A stretch of DNA of 64,000 nt, from assembly GCF_900106065.1 (NCBI RefSeq), contig NZ_LT629796.1, positions 6,052,501 to 6,116,500 of the forward strand, given 5' to 3'. A program made the position numbers and the translations under genes. Positions 56,141-64,000 of this stretch are shown piece by piece. Positions within the stretch are counted from its first letter, which is position 1; each line of letters starts with the position of its first letter. The stretch is from Pseudomonas mandelii (GTDB taxonomy: Bacteria; Pseudomonadota; Gammaproteobacteria; Pseudomonadales; Pseudomonadaceae). A model generated the notes under the pieces. That model saw nothing but the letters and a program-made list of their open reading frames with translations, had not been told where the DNA came from and ran no database searches.

Positions 56141-57058
56141 ATGGGCGCAGGGCATTCACACGCGGTGGCAGTTCCGCCCGGAACCGCAGCGGGACGGCAT
56201 AAGAGCAGACTCGTAGGGGCGCTCGCCCTCACCACGACGTTCATGGTGGTTGAGGTGATCGGCGGCCTGTGGACGGGCAGCCTTGCGCTCCTCGCGGATG
56301 CGGCGCACATGCTGACCGACGCTGGCGGCCTTGCCCTGGCGCTGATCGCCGTCCGTTTTGCGGAACGCCCGGCGACGCCGCAGAAAACCTACGGTTTTGC
56401 TCGCATGGAGGTACTGTCGGCGCTTACGAATGCCGTCGTGCTCCTTCTACTGACCGTTTATATCTTCTACGAGGCCTATCAGCGTTTCCTGAACCCGCCG
56501 GAAATTCTAGCTGGACCGATGCTTGCCGTGGCGGTGGTCGGGCTTGTGGTCAACTTGATCAGCATGAGGCTCCTGTCCGCCGGGTCGTCGGAAAGCCTCA
56601 ATGTAAAGGGAGCCTATTTCGAGGTGCTCAGCGACATGCTGGGCTCGCTCGGCGTCATCGTCGCCGCAGGCGTCATCATGCTCACCGGCTGGACGCTGGC
56701 CGATCCGATCATCGGCGCTGGCATCGGGCTTTTTATCATTCCGCGCACGTGGATATTGTTGAAGCAGGCAATCCACATCCTGATGGAAGGCACGCCGCCC
56801 CAAGTCAATATAGCGCTGCTGGAGCGAAAGTTGCTGGACATTTCCGGCGTGACAGCCGTCCACGATCTTCATGTCTGGACGATAACCTCCGGCATCGACG
56901 CCATGAGCTGCCACCTGGTCGTGGCCGACATGGCCCAGGCGCGGATGACGCTTATCAGCGCAAATGAGGCGATGAAGACCGGTTTCGGCCTGACACATGC
57001 GACGATCCAGATCGAGGATCAGAACCTGCGTGAGGCTGAGTGCGAATTAAGGCTATAG
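56141..57058 (+). CDS. CDF-family cation efflux transporter (CzcD/ZitB-like)
   Basis: This 305-residue inner-membrane protein has a His-bearing N-terminus (GHSHAVAV), six helices and a cytoplasmic C-terminal domain (LDISGVTAVHDLHVWTITSG). The first metal site is HMLTD in helix 2. In helix 5 the equivalent is EVLSD, with Glu where zinc-specific members have His. It exports Zn, Co, Cd or a similar divalent ion by proton exchange. Codon use and GC look unlike the kgu region and may be alphaproteobacterial in origin (impression only). Confidence 0.9.
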   Translation: MGAGHSHAVAVPPGTAAGRHKSRLVGALALTTTFMVVEVIGGLWTGSLALLADAAHMLTDAGGLALALIAVRFAERPATPQKTYGFARMEVLSALTNAVVLLLLTVYIFYEAYQRFLNPPEILAGPMLAVAVVGLVVNLISMRLLSAGSSESLNVKGAYFEVLSDMLGSLGVIVAAGVIMLTGWTLADPIIGAGIGLFIIPRTWILLKQAIHILMEGTPPQVNIALLERKLLDISGVTAVHDLHVWTITSGIDAMSCHLVVADMAQARMTLISANEAMKTGFGLTHATIQIEDQNLREAECELRL

Positions 57059-57191
57059 TGCTAGCAGGGGAAGGCGACTGGACAACCGGCCGGACGAACG
57101 CGACGGCGATGGTTGGCGCTGCGGGTGGACGTGCTTGAAGAACGGGCCGGTTTCCCTGGAAATCTTGCCCCGGCGAAAAACGGAGACCGAG

Positions 57192-57650
57192 ATGGGAAAA
57201 CATGGCCACCATGACCGCGGGTATCGCGATAGTTACTATCGGAGAAACGATCGCGATCCGAAGATGACGGGGGAGCCGGTCGATTATGATGCGCGTCCGA
57301 GCCTGCCGAGAAAACTGCCGATGGCTGTCGTTCTTGTCGGCCTCGTTCTGTGGTCGCTTCTCGCCTGGGTCGGTTATGCCCTGGTTGATCCCGTCCTCGG
57401 CTGGGTGGCGGCCAATGCCGGCCTCCTGGTGGACGGCGGGAAGGGCCTCGCGACCGGAGCCGGCAAGGAGGTTGGCAGTGTCGTCGATAATCTCAACGTT
57501 AGCGGCTTTTTGGGACAAGCCATCGCCTTGCTCCGAGTCATCGTGAAGCCGGCGATTATTGTTCTCTGGGTGATCGGTACCCTTGTCCTCATTGCCGCGC
57601 CCGTGATTCTGCCGAGGGTCGGCCGGCTGCTTGGTGGGCGCCGGCACTGA
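57192..57650 (+). CDS. Hypothetical membrane protein in the metal cassette
   Basis: A 152-residue protein if started at ATG 57192, six bases after GGAG. The N-terminal 45 residues are His/Arg/Tyr-rich (MGKHGHHDRGYRDSYYRRND). Two membrane helices (about 46-66 and 115-138) flank a Gly-rich loop. I know no name for the family. It follows the CDF gene by 133 bases and may bind metal through its N-terminus. Confidence 0.65.
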   Translation: MGKHGHHDRGYRDSYYRRNDRDPKMTGEPVDYDARPSLPRKLPMAVVLVGLVLWSLLAWVGYALVDPVLGWVAANAGLLVDGGKGLATGAGKEVGSVVDNLNVSGFLGQAIALLRVIVKPAIIVLWVIGTLVLIAAPVILPRVGRLLGGRRH

Positions 57651-57959
57651 TCGCGTCTGCCAACTTCTGCAACCATGACAGCGGCTCGAACCGCATCACC
57701 GACTCATTGAGCACCCCGTCGGTCTTTAGGATCTGCTTCAGGGGCGGCATTCTTGAGTGGGGCGAGATAGCGCAAGGTCACATAGGTGACCGCGCTTAGG
57801 ATCACGGCGATAGCCCATCATGTGTTGAATTGCATCCAAAAATACCCACTTTCAGGGGTAATTTGGCACCAGCCGGTTCATGTTTTTAGCGCTGCAGACG
57901 TCTTGGTCAACAAATCCGGCAAGTTGGCCAGGCCCTGCGCACAGGGGCGTACCAGCAGA
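57651..57959. other. Mosaic spacer without an intact gene
   Basis: About 310 bases made of short pieces. One small frame (KSGKLARPCAQGRTS around 57915-57960) runs straight into the inverted repeat. It looks like transposase debris, but I cannot assign it. Confidence 0.4.
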
Positions 57960-58370
57960 TCGGCGAATTTCTGATGGTGTGGGATCGGCTATTTGGGACG
58001 TTCTACGACAGTACAGGAAAGCAGGTCGACGCCAATGTCGGCTTGCGTGAGAGGGACTATCCCAAAGGTTACCTTGGTCAGTTGACCGAACCCTTTGGGC
58101 GAGACCGAGCCCGCACATAGCGTAGTGGGCCTCAAAGCTGTAGGCCCCACGCGTTTGCTCGAAGCAGGGTAGGCAGTGGTTGCTTGGGCCTCAACGTGCG
58201 ACTTTTCTGGATTCTACGCGTGCCCATATAGGAGCTGATGCAGCCTTTGATCATCTACCTATAAACCCCGTCATTTGCAGCTAATGCTGGCCGGGCCGGA
58301 CAGTCGCAGTTAATCCTGGTCGGAAAACGCCTTGATTGCAGGTCGGCGCGTTTTCAAATGCAGGTCGTTA
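57960..58370 (-). repeat. 411-bp inverted repeat, right copy
   Basis: Reverse complement of 53760-54170. It starts inside the last 50 codons of a second sterol-desaturase fragment (EFLMVWDRLFGTFYDSTGKQ) and ends with the same 101-base terminal motif series at 58270-58370. Confidence 0.85.
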
Positions 58371-58487
58371 AACGTAGTAGGGCAATGCTACGAAGTGTCC
58401 TATGCGCGCGGTGTTGGCAAAGTGAAGGGGGAGCTATCGCAGGAGGAAGGCGCCAAGCTTCAGAACAGGAAGGTCAACAAAATCTGA
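58371..58487 (+). pseudogene. C-terminal remnant of an unknown gene
   Basis: An open frame without a start encodes VGQCYEVSYARGVGKVKGEL followed by SQEEGAKLQNRKVNKI and a stop at 58485-58487. It joins the inverted repeat directly on its left. No family recognised. Confidence 0.35.
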
Positions 58488-58527
58488 TGAACGCCGGCCG
58501 CTAGAGAGGCCGGTGCGACCATAGAAA

Positions 58528-58556
58528 AAGGCCGGGATTATTCCTGGTCTTTTTTT
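58528..58556 (+). terminator. Rho-independent terminator
   Basis: The stem AAGGCCGGGA / TTCCTGGTCT is followed by a run of T. It would end any transcript coming from the remnant or the metal cassette. Confidence 0.7.
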
Positions 58557-58584
58557 AGTCGCTAAATGAACGAGAGCTAGCCCG

Positions 58585-58812
58585 ATGAACGATCAAACCA
58601 AGCCTAATGCCACTGAAAACGGCCACGAAGCAATGCACAAGTTAGCCCAATCGGTTCCGGACCGGGCAAGCACGGATTTGCACGGCCCCGATTTCGCGAC
58701 GCTGACCGAGCTTGAATTAAATCTCTTCCGCGCCCTGCGTGCTGAAGGCCAAAAATTTGGCCTGATCGTGAGCGTTGAGGTTATGGACGACAGTGAGGAC
58801 ATTCAGAGCTAG
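58585..58812 (+). CDS. Small hypothetical protein
   Basis: This 75-residue acidic, soluble protein (MNDQTKPNATENGHEAMHKL onward) has a helical C-terminal half (FATLTELELNLFRALRAEGQ). It starts just after a terminator and ends 62 bases from the convergent phosphoethanolamine transferase gene. No family known; small proteins of this kind are common on conjugative elements. Confidence 0.5.
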   Translation: MNDQTKPNATENGHEAMHKLAQSVPDRASTDLHGPDFATLTELELNLFRALRAEGQKFGLIVSVEVMDDSEDIQS

Positions 58813-58874
58813 CGACCGCATCCCCGTCGCAGCAGTCCGACAGGGTGATTTTAGATTTTTGTCGCAGCCCCCCC

Positions 58875-60575
58875 TTATTTTGGTATTTTTACTGGGTGAT
58901 GCTCAGATGTTTGTGCGAGCTTTAATGGTGTCAACGCTTTGGCTTGGCAGGTACTGAACAGATCTAGCTCTTGGCGATATGCTGAAGTTTGAATACCCAT
59001 CAACCCTAATACAGAATGGAATAAGTTGTCATGGGACAGCGATACACCACGTTGTTCCTTCAAACATTGAGGATTGAGGTTTTGACGCGACTGCATGTCT
59101 TTGGAGATCCAGAGTATCATGGGGATACTAGTCTGCTCGCTGGGAGCCATGGCATAAGGAAGTCCGTGCAAGTAAAGCCCATTCTCTCCGAGGGACTCAC
59201 CGTGATCAGAGACATAAAGCATCGCTGTATCAAAACGTTCAGCGTTACGCTTTAGCAGGTCGATCGTTTGCCCAAGTACGTAGTCCGTATAACCAAGACT
59301 GTTATCATAGGCACTGACAATGCTTTCGCGCGTACAACGTTCAAGTTGGTTATTGTCGCAAACGGGCCCGAATCGTTCGAACGCTGGTGGATAGCGCTTG
59401 AAATAGGATGGGCCGTGACTGCCTTTCATGTGTAGCACCACGATTGAATCCCGCTGCTGTTGATCCAAGTATGCTTGTAAATCTTGCAATAAAATTTCAT
59501 CGTAACACTCGTCGGCTCTGCATAATCCCAGCGTTTTCTGATTGTTCAATTTTTCATTTGGTACTCGGTCGCAAATACCTTTGCAACCTGAGTTATTGTC
59601 TCTCCAAATTACCGATACACCGGCCCGCTGCAATACGTCTAATAGTCCTTCTCTACGCAGCGCCATACCGTCTTTGTATCCTTCTTTACCCACGTCCAGG
59701 AACATGCAGGGTAAAGAAACGGCCGTAGCTGTTCCACATGAGCTGACATTGGTAAAACTTAAGACACCACGACTGGCTAATTCCGGATTGGTATCCCGGG
59801 TATAGCCATTGAGGGAGAAATTCGCGGACCTAGCGGTTTCACCCACCATCAGTACCGTTAGCCGTGGTTTGCGTACATCAACAGTAGCTTCTTCACGGCG
59901 GGCATCAGCACCAATGATTTTTAATTCGGTGGGAACTGCTAGCTGGCGACGCGTATACCCATGGATTGCCGAAACCACATTCGACGGAACCAACATCAAT
60001 CGGAGTTCGCGATGGTTACGCATCAGCGATGCATAGGATTGATAAAGCGTAAATACGATGATCGCCAAGCAGGTTAGCGCGACCGCCATACCCATCAATC
60101 GATGAGCAAGTGCGCGGGACCACGATCGTTGGATCAAACGGACTCGAGTGATAATCAGCAACGGAATAACACCAAAGCCCAGCATCCACAGCAGTAGTTC
60201 CCAGTTCAGTAGGTCCATGGCCTCGGAACTGTCCGTTTGCATCACATTCGTTAGCATGCTGTAATCAATTACTATGCCATAGCTATTCATAAAGTAACTC
60301 GTTGCTGCCGCAACCAGCAGCACGATAGCTAGCACAGGTTTTATCAAGTGCCCCCAAGCCATCACGCTGAGCAATATGTATAGCCAAATCAACACAAACC
60401 AAGGCAGGCTAAGCACGAATATGGTGTTTCCGTCCTGTAGGCCTCCCACGCCTTGCCATACAGCTCGCCAAAATGGCCAGTTACTCAACAATAGAAGCCA
60501 AGTTGAAACTGCAAGGATTAACTGGTTACTACCGAGTGTGATTTCCCAACTGCGAATGGGTACTTTGTTATTCAT
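58875..60575 (-). CDS. Lipid A phosphoethanolamine transferase (EptA/MCR type)
   Basis: This 566-residue inner-membrane enzyme has five N-terminal helices (within residues 17-180) and a periplasmic sulfatase-fold domain. Catalytic and zinc residues are in place: Glu246 in VGETARSANF, nucleophile Thr282 in SSCGTATAVSLPCMF, Asp457-His458 in VSDHGE and His470 in LYLHGLP. The substrate-site His387 in KGSHGP is present too, plus Cys pairs (280/290, 331/335, 406/414) as in MCR-1 and EptA. It transfers phosphoethanolamine to lipid A, lowering negative charge and polymyxin binding. GGAG precedes ATG 60575. The gene lies on a mobile island next to an IS remnant. Confidence 0.93.
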   Translation of the reverse strand: MNNKVPIRSWEITLGSNQLILAVSTWLLLLSNWPFWRAVWQGVGGLQDGNTIFVLSLPWFVLIWLYILLSVMAWGHLIKPVLAIVLLVAAATSYFMNSYGIVIDYSMLTNVMQTDSSEAMDLLNWELLLWMLGFGVIPLLIITRVRLIQRSWSRALAHRLMGMAVALTCLAIIVFTLYQSYASLMRNHRELRLMLVPSNVVSAIHGYTRRQLAVPTELKIIGADARREEATVDVRKPRLTVLMVGETARSANFSLNGYTRDTNPELASRGVLSFTNVSSCGTATAVSLPCMFLDVGKEGYKDGMALRREGLLDVLQRAGVSVIWRDNNSGCKGICDRVPNEKLNNQKTLGLCRADECYDEILLQDLQAYLDQQQRDSIVVLHMKGSHGPSYFKRYPPAFERFGPVCDNNQLERCTRESIVSAYDNSLGYTDYVLGQTIDLLKRNAERFDTAMLYVSDHGESLGENGLYLHGLPYAMAPSEQTSIPMILWISKDMQSRQNLNPQCLKEQRGVSLSHDNLFHSVLGLMGIQTSAYRQELDLFSTCQAKALTPLKLAQTSEHHPVKIPK

Positions 60576-60629
60576 GGGTACTCCGGAATATCTCGACGTA
60601 TCCAGGCGCGAACTGCCACCGGAGTGTCA

Positions 60630-60773
60630 CTATGTTTTAGGTAAGAAAAAATCGCCAAGGGCGCGGTGCAACTCGTGGATGCACCAGTGACCCTGAACGT
60701 TCTGGTCAGCTAGTTGGCGATCCGCGACTAGCCAAACCGCCAGACACCCCAAACTAATGAAAATCTTTTTCAT
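60630..60773 (-). CDS. Small possibly exported protein upstream of the transferase
   Basis: A 47-residue frame starts at the ATG complementary to 60771-60773 and follows GGGGGA by about seven bases. It begins MKKIFISLGCLAVWLVADRQ, a signal- or membrane-like stretch, and ends GDFFLPKT. It overlaps the stop of the IS orfA remnant and reads towards eptA 54 bases away, so it may be co-expressed with it. No family recognised. Confidence 0.45.
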   Translation of the reverse strand: MKKIFISLGCLAVWLVADRQLADQNVQGHWCIHELHRALGDFFLPKT

Positions 60774-61261
60774 GAGGCAATCCCCCAGTAGTCGTTGAGC
60801 TTTTTTCGCAGCACCAACAACGCGGCTGTTTCAGCGAGCGCCTTGTCTTTGCGGCGCAGTTCGCGCTCAAGTTCCTGGATGCGTTTCTTGTCCTTGCGGG
60901 CTTGCTCGCGGTCGTCTTTTTGCTGGGCCTTTTCCGATTTCTGGCCGGTGATGAAGGCTTGTCGCCAGGCCGTGATTTGCTCGGGGTAAAGGCCTTTGCG
61001 GCGGCAATACTCGCCCAGCTCGATCTCGGACAAACCGGACGCTTCAAGGACGACAGCAAACTTGGTTTCGGCTGACCAGCTCTGAGTCGATTGCTTGTTT
61101 TCGGACACTGCATTTCCTTCAGAACTGAGCTGCTTGCGCCAGTTGGACAAAGACATTTCGCTGACCCCTTCGCGCCGGGAGACCTCGGCCATCGACAGGT
61201 TCAGCGGGGGAAGCAGCATCTTGAGTAATGCGGCTCTGCGTTCAGGTGAATAATACGGCAC
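60770..61261 (-). pseudogene. IS3-like transposase orfA, IS remnant
   Basis: About 163 residues from GTG 61261 (VPYYSPERRAALLKMLLPPL). An HTH domain (LSMAEVSRREGVSEMSLSNW), a second HTH-like unit (ETKFAVVLEASGLSEIELGE) and a C-terminal coiled coil (ELERELRRKDKALAETAALL) follow. This is the orfA type of IS3-group elements. No orfB follows; the sequence passes directly into the small ORF and eptA, so the element is broken and cannot move by itself. Confidence 0.8.
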
Positions 61262-61318
61262 GACCAGTCTCTTTCCGCCCCCGATGTGCTTTTTTAGGAA
61301 AATTCGGAGAGGCGACAA

Positions 61319-61732
61319 CTATCCTGACACCGGGGGATTTACGCCCCCAAAACGCGCAGCTTGTTTGTTCACTAATAAATATTTGATGGTCTAAAAAACT
61401 GCGAGCATCGATTTCAGGCGGCTGGATTCGATCAGAAGTCGACACGTCCGCAGGATCCTATGACGCGTAGATTTTTTGCACGCTCAATGTACTGCTGAGA
61501 AGTTATCAGAATGGTGACTGAAGAATTACAAATTTGTTATAAGCCCCTCAGCCGCGGACAATTCGTCTAAGATCTATTTAGTGTGGAAGCTTGTATGTTT
61601 TACCTCGATTGCGTAGAGGAGGCTCGAAAAATACGTGATAACTTCTTACTGACTAAAGCCTAAAATGTACGAGTGAAGTTATCTATGCGAGTATAAGGAT
61701 ATTTTATATTTAGTGTCGAGATTTTATAAAAA
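61319..61732. promoter_or_regulatory. AT-rich region upstream of the response regulator
   Basis: About 410 bases with no gene. It opens with a hairpin GGGGG-ATTTACG-CCCCC at 61332-61348 near the expected IS end. It then becomes very AT-rich up to the response-regulator ATG, so it should hold that promoter. I could not identify a specific operator. Confidence 0.4.
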
Positions 61733-62410
61733 ATGCGTATTTTGATAATAGAAGACGAGCTGAAAACCGCCCATTATTTACACCAGGGGCTGACCGAAAG
61801 TGGATTTGTCGTTGATTGCGTCGCCAGCGGAATCGATGGCTTACGCTTAGTCTCCCAACAGGCGTATGATCTTGTAGTGCTCGATGCAAACTTACCGCAA
61901 CGGGGCGGCTGGGGTCTGCTTGTAAGTATTCGCAAGGTCATTATTGCGCCCATCATGATACTTACCGTTAACGGTAGTCTGGAGGACAAAATCAAAGGAT
62001 TCGATCTAGGCGCCGACGATTACATGGTCAAACCAATTGAGTTTCCAGAACTGTTGGCCCGAGTACGTACTCTGATGCGTCGCACTGAATTGTCGGCATT
62101 GCCCGACGTACTATGTGTCGGCGACCTGGAACTCGATCTGGGTAGACACCGGGTCTTTCGCGCCAGACAGCGGATTGAACTGACCAATAAGGAGTTCGCC
62201 TTGCTAGATCTCTTGATGCGCCAGACTGGTACGACGCTGTCGCGCACGCAAATCATGTCCTCTGTCTGGGGGCTGAATGCTGATTGCGACACCAATGTTG
62301 TTGAGGTAGCAATGAGAAGGCTTCGGGCCAAGATTGATGATCCTTTCAACAACAAGCTGATCCATACCTTGCGCGGTGTTGGATATGTTCTCGAAACGCG
62401 CGATCATTGA
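61733..62410 (+). CDS. OmpR/CusR-type response regulator without adjacent partner kinase
   Basis: This 225-residue protein has a receiver with acidic residues EDE (8-10), phospho-acceptor Asp51 in LVVLDANLP and the conserved Lys in YMVKPIEF. The winged-helix output domain has NKEFALLDLLMRQTGTTLSR and NVVEVAMRRLRAKID. It resembles CopR/CusR regulators. It is divergent from eptA, and the nearest kinase (62949) faces the other way. No clear Shine-Dalgarno site precedes the ATG. It may control eptA or lipid A modification (inference). Confidence 0.88.
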   Translation: MRILIIEDELKTAHYLHQGLTESGFVVDCVASGIDGLRLVSQQAYDLVVLDANLPQRGGWGLLVSIRKVIIAPIMILTVNGSLEDKIKGFDLGADDYMVKPIEFPELLARVRTLMRRTELSALPDVLCVGDLELDLGRHRVFRARQRIELTNKEFALLDLLMRQTGTTLSRTQIMSSVWGLNADCDTNVVEVAMRRLRAKIDDPFNNKLIHTLRGVGYVLETRDH

Positions 62411-62948
62411 GTTCTATTAATTTTTTAAGTTGTGCGCTATAATCGGCATTGAATTTAAATTCAGAATGCACAAATATTTACTCTAAAATTCAGTTCTATT
62501 AGATTCCTAATCGTCTCCGGGGTGCGGCGGTACTGCTCATGGCTGATTCTGATACTTCTAAGACTCTGCTATGAGCCTGTTAAACATACTGTGCGCTGAC
62601 GCTGTCATTGCCTTCAATAATTTTTGCTGAAAGTCGTGGTGATCGCAACGTTGGCAACGCCATGGAAACAAATCAGAAAGCAATGGCCGCCTACGCCGCG
62701 CAAAAAAGGCTGGACCGCTCCGGAAGTTCAGAAATACTGCTATAGAATGAAGCTTGATATCGCAAAAGTGGTAAAGTGGTGAGTACGACCCCACCAATTC
62801 GCTTTTGCAACATTGTACCTTTTCGAATGACCTATGAGGACTCAGCTGGAAAGTTTCACACTATTGAATACTAAATTATGGGTGTGTGTCGTAACACGCA
62901 CGAATGAACGGATGACGTGAATAAGGGCTTTTTTTTCTATGGTTGGTG
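62411..62948. other. AT-rich spacer with a possible small ORF remnant
   Basis: About 540 bases between the response regulator and the convergent kinase. The only frame of interest is TTG 62624 to 62782 on the plus strand (52 residues, ending WTAPEVQKYCYRMKLDIAKV then VKW). It lacks a ribosome binding site and is probably the 3' end of a lost gene. The rest shows nothing I can identify. Confidence 0.35.
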
Positions 62949-64000
62949 TCACCAGTTGGTGTGTCCATGGATGTTTGGAAAACCCAGCTTGAAGGTCGTG
63001 ATCTTGCCCGGGCAGCTATTAACTTCTGCGACTCCCTGATGCAAACTCATGATTGATTTCACAATGGCTAAACCAAGCCCGGTACTTCCTTTAGCGCGCG
63101 AATGATGAGTGTCAACTCGATAAAAGCGATCGAATAAGTGCGGTAGGTGTTGAGGTTCAATACCTGCGCCTGGGTTGGCTACATGTAGCGAGACTTCTGT
63201 GGCATGGACTTCGATGGTGATTGAGATGGCTTGGCCTGCTGGACAATGGCGTATTGCGTTGGACATCAGGTTGGAAATGGCCCGCTGAATCATCAGCCGA
63301 TCACCAATGGTCGACCCACTGCCCGTAACGCTCAAGCTGACATGTTTCTCTTCCGCCGACAGGGAAAACAGATCGATGACCTTCGAGGCTTCATCCTCCA
63401 GCGCAATGGTCTCAAACGGGACCAGCGCAGCGGGATTACTGACCTGCGCTAGGAAAAGCATGTCCGAGACAATCCGGGCTACGCGCCCAAGCTCTTGGGT
63501 GGAGGACTCCAAAACCGCTTTGTACTCCTCGGCCGACCTCTCCCGGGACAACGTCACCTGGGCTTTGCCCATCAGGTTGGAAATGGGTGCTCGTAGTTCG
63601 TGGGCCAAGTCATCGGAGAACTGCGACAACTGCTGAACATCGCTGTCTAGTCGGTGCAGCATGAAGTTGATGCCATGGGCCAGTTCGCTGAGCTCCTGCG
63701 GCATCTTGACCACCGAGAGTCGATGGCTGAGGTCCTGAGCAGAGATCATGGCGGCCACCTTGCGAAACTCCCGCAGCGGCGCGAGCCCCCGTTTTACCAC
63801 TGCCCAGGCACTGAGGCCGATAAGTAGCAGCAGCAACGGCAAGGCCATGATCGTCGAGCTTAGATATGTGCTGAGCAGCGCTTCATCGTTGGCGCAATCA
63901 AGCGACAGCAATACGGCGACATTCGTACCGTTCGGCAAGCGGATCAGTCTGGATGCAGTCAGGAAGTGCCGGCCCTGATCATCGGTGCTTCGGGAGTACG
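62949..64000 (-). CDS. Heavy-metal-type sensor histidine kinase (CopS/CusS-like), 5' end outside window
   Basis: The frame is open from the right edge. The visible part has the end of a periplasmic domain (GRHFLTASRLIRLPNGTNVA), a membrane helix (IMALPLLLLLIGLSAWAVVK), a HAMP region, the H-box DDLAHELRAPISNLMGKAQV, the N-box AISNLMSNAIRHC, and G boxes RAKGSTGLGLAIVKSIMSLH. This architecture matches the CusS/CopS/SilS group, which senses copper, silver or zinc in the periplasm. Its regulator gene is expected just beyond 64000. TTG 63938 is internal, not the start. Confidence 0.9.
   Translation of the reverse strand, partial: YSRSTDDQGRHFLTASRLIRLPNGTNVAVLLSLDCANDEALLSTYLSSTIMALPLLLLLIGLSAWAVVKRGLAPLREFRKVAAMISAQDLSHRLSVVKMPQELSELAHGINFMLHRLDSDVQQLSQFSDDLAHELRAPISNLMGKAQVTLSRERSAEEYKAVLESSTQELGRVARIVSDMLFLAQVSNPAALVPFETIALEDEASKVIDLFSLSAEEKHVSLSVTGSGSTIGDRLMIQRAISNLMSNAIRHCPAGQAISITIEVHATEVSLHVANPGAGIEPQHLPHLFDRFYRVDTHHSRAKGSTGLGLAIVKSIMSLHQGVAEVNSCPGKITTFKLGFPNIHGHTNW

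Noticed and set aside
1..64000. CRISPR array, tRNA or rRNA genes
   Set aside because: I saw no regularly spaced direct repeats, no rRNA-like segments and no cloverleaf with a CCA end. The only dense repeats are REP hairpins and the island repeats.

Overview
The window looks like chromosome of a fluorescent-group Pseudomonas. It is dense, GC-rich coding sequence with many copies of the Pseudomonas REP palindrome (core GAGCGAGGCTTGCCCGCGAAG and its GAGCAGGCTCGCTC variant). It also has perfect PtxS-type operators in front of 2-ketogluconate genes and an efeUOB ferrous/ferric iron locus. From about 53,363 to the right edge the character changes. REP elements disappear, AT-rich stretches appear, and broken genes, inverted duplications and transposon remnants take over. 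This part is a genomic island inserted into kguT.

Layout. 1-2.5 kb: the 3' end of UDP-glucose dehydrogenase, a GT39/ArnT-like membrane glycosyltransferase and a small AT-rich membrane ORF. 2.6-12.6 kb: a LysR regulator divergent from a catabolic cluster. The cluster holds an ArgH-like C-N lyase, a polar amino-acid ABC transporter (permease, ATPase, binding protein), two NodB/PuuE-type hydrolases, an MmgE/PrpD protein and an MFS carrier. I read it as uptake and cleavage of an unusual amino-polycarboxylate or opine-like compound. 12.7-13.5 kb: an HPP membrane protein behind a clear terminator. 13.7-23 kb: branched-chain acyl-CoA degradation (HIBCH-like hydrolase, two acyl-CoA dehydrogenases, enoyl-CoA hydratase, thiolase, 2-methyl-3-hydroxyacyl-CoA dehydrogenase, acyl-CoA synthetase, AraC regulator). 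23.2-27.5 kb: a Fur-boxed efeU-efeO-efeB locus with a second M75 protein.

27.6-37.8 kb: housekeeping and accessory genes, namely MFS, pssA, TetR plus DUF1348, TSUP exporter, nudC, dienoyl-CoA isomerase, methyltransferase, TPR protein, ECF sigma and anti-sigma, and pncA. 37.9-40.2 kb: a 758-residue beta-rich protein of unknown function. 40.4-47 kb: an RstAB-like two-component pair divergent from an RND efflux pair. 47-49.3 kb: a DUF1345 protein, and an AraC regulator with a LysE exporter. 49.4-53.4 kb: ptxS-kguE-kguK-kguT, where kguK is extended by a REP element and kguT is cut off by the island.

Island (53.4-64 kb). Two 411-bp copies in inverted orientation (53760-54170 and 57960-58370) flank a frameshifted sterol-desaturase gene, a truncated AraC gene and a zinc-ribbon/CDF metal-efflux/membrane-protein cassette. 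A shorter, diverged copy of the same repeated terminal sequence lies inside at 55610-55679. To the right are a small ORF, an EptA/MCR-type lipid A phosphoethanolamine transferase, an IS orfA remnant, an unpartnered OmpR-type response regulator and a CopS/CusS-like sensor kinase running off the edge.

All functional calls come from reading motifs by eye. No database search or computation was run.
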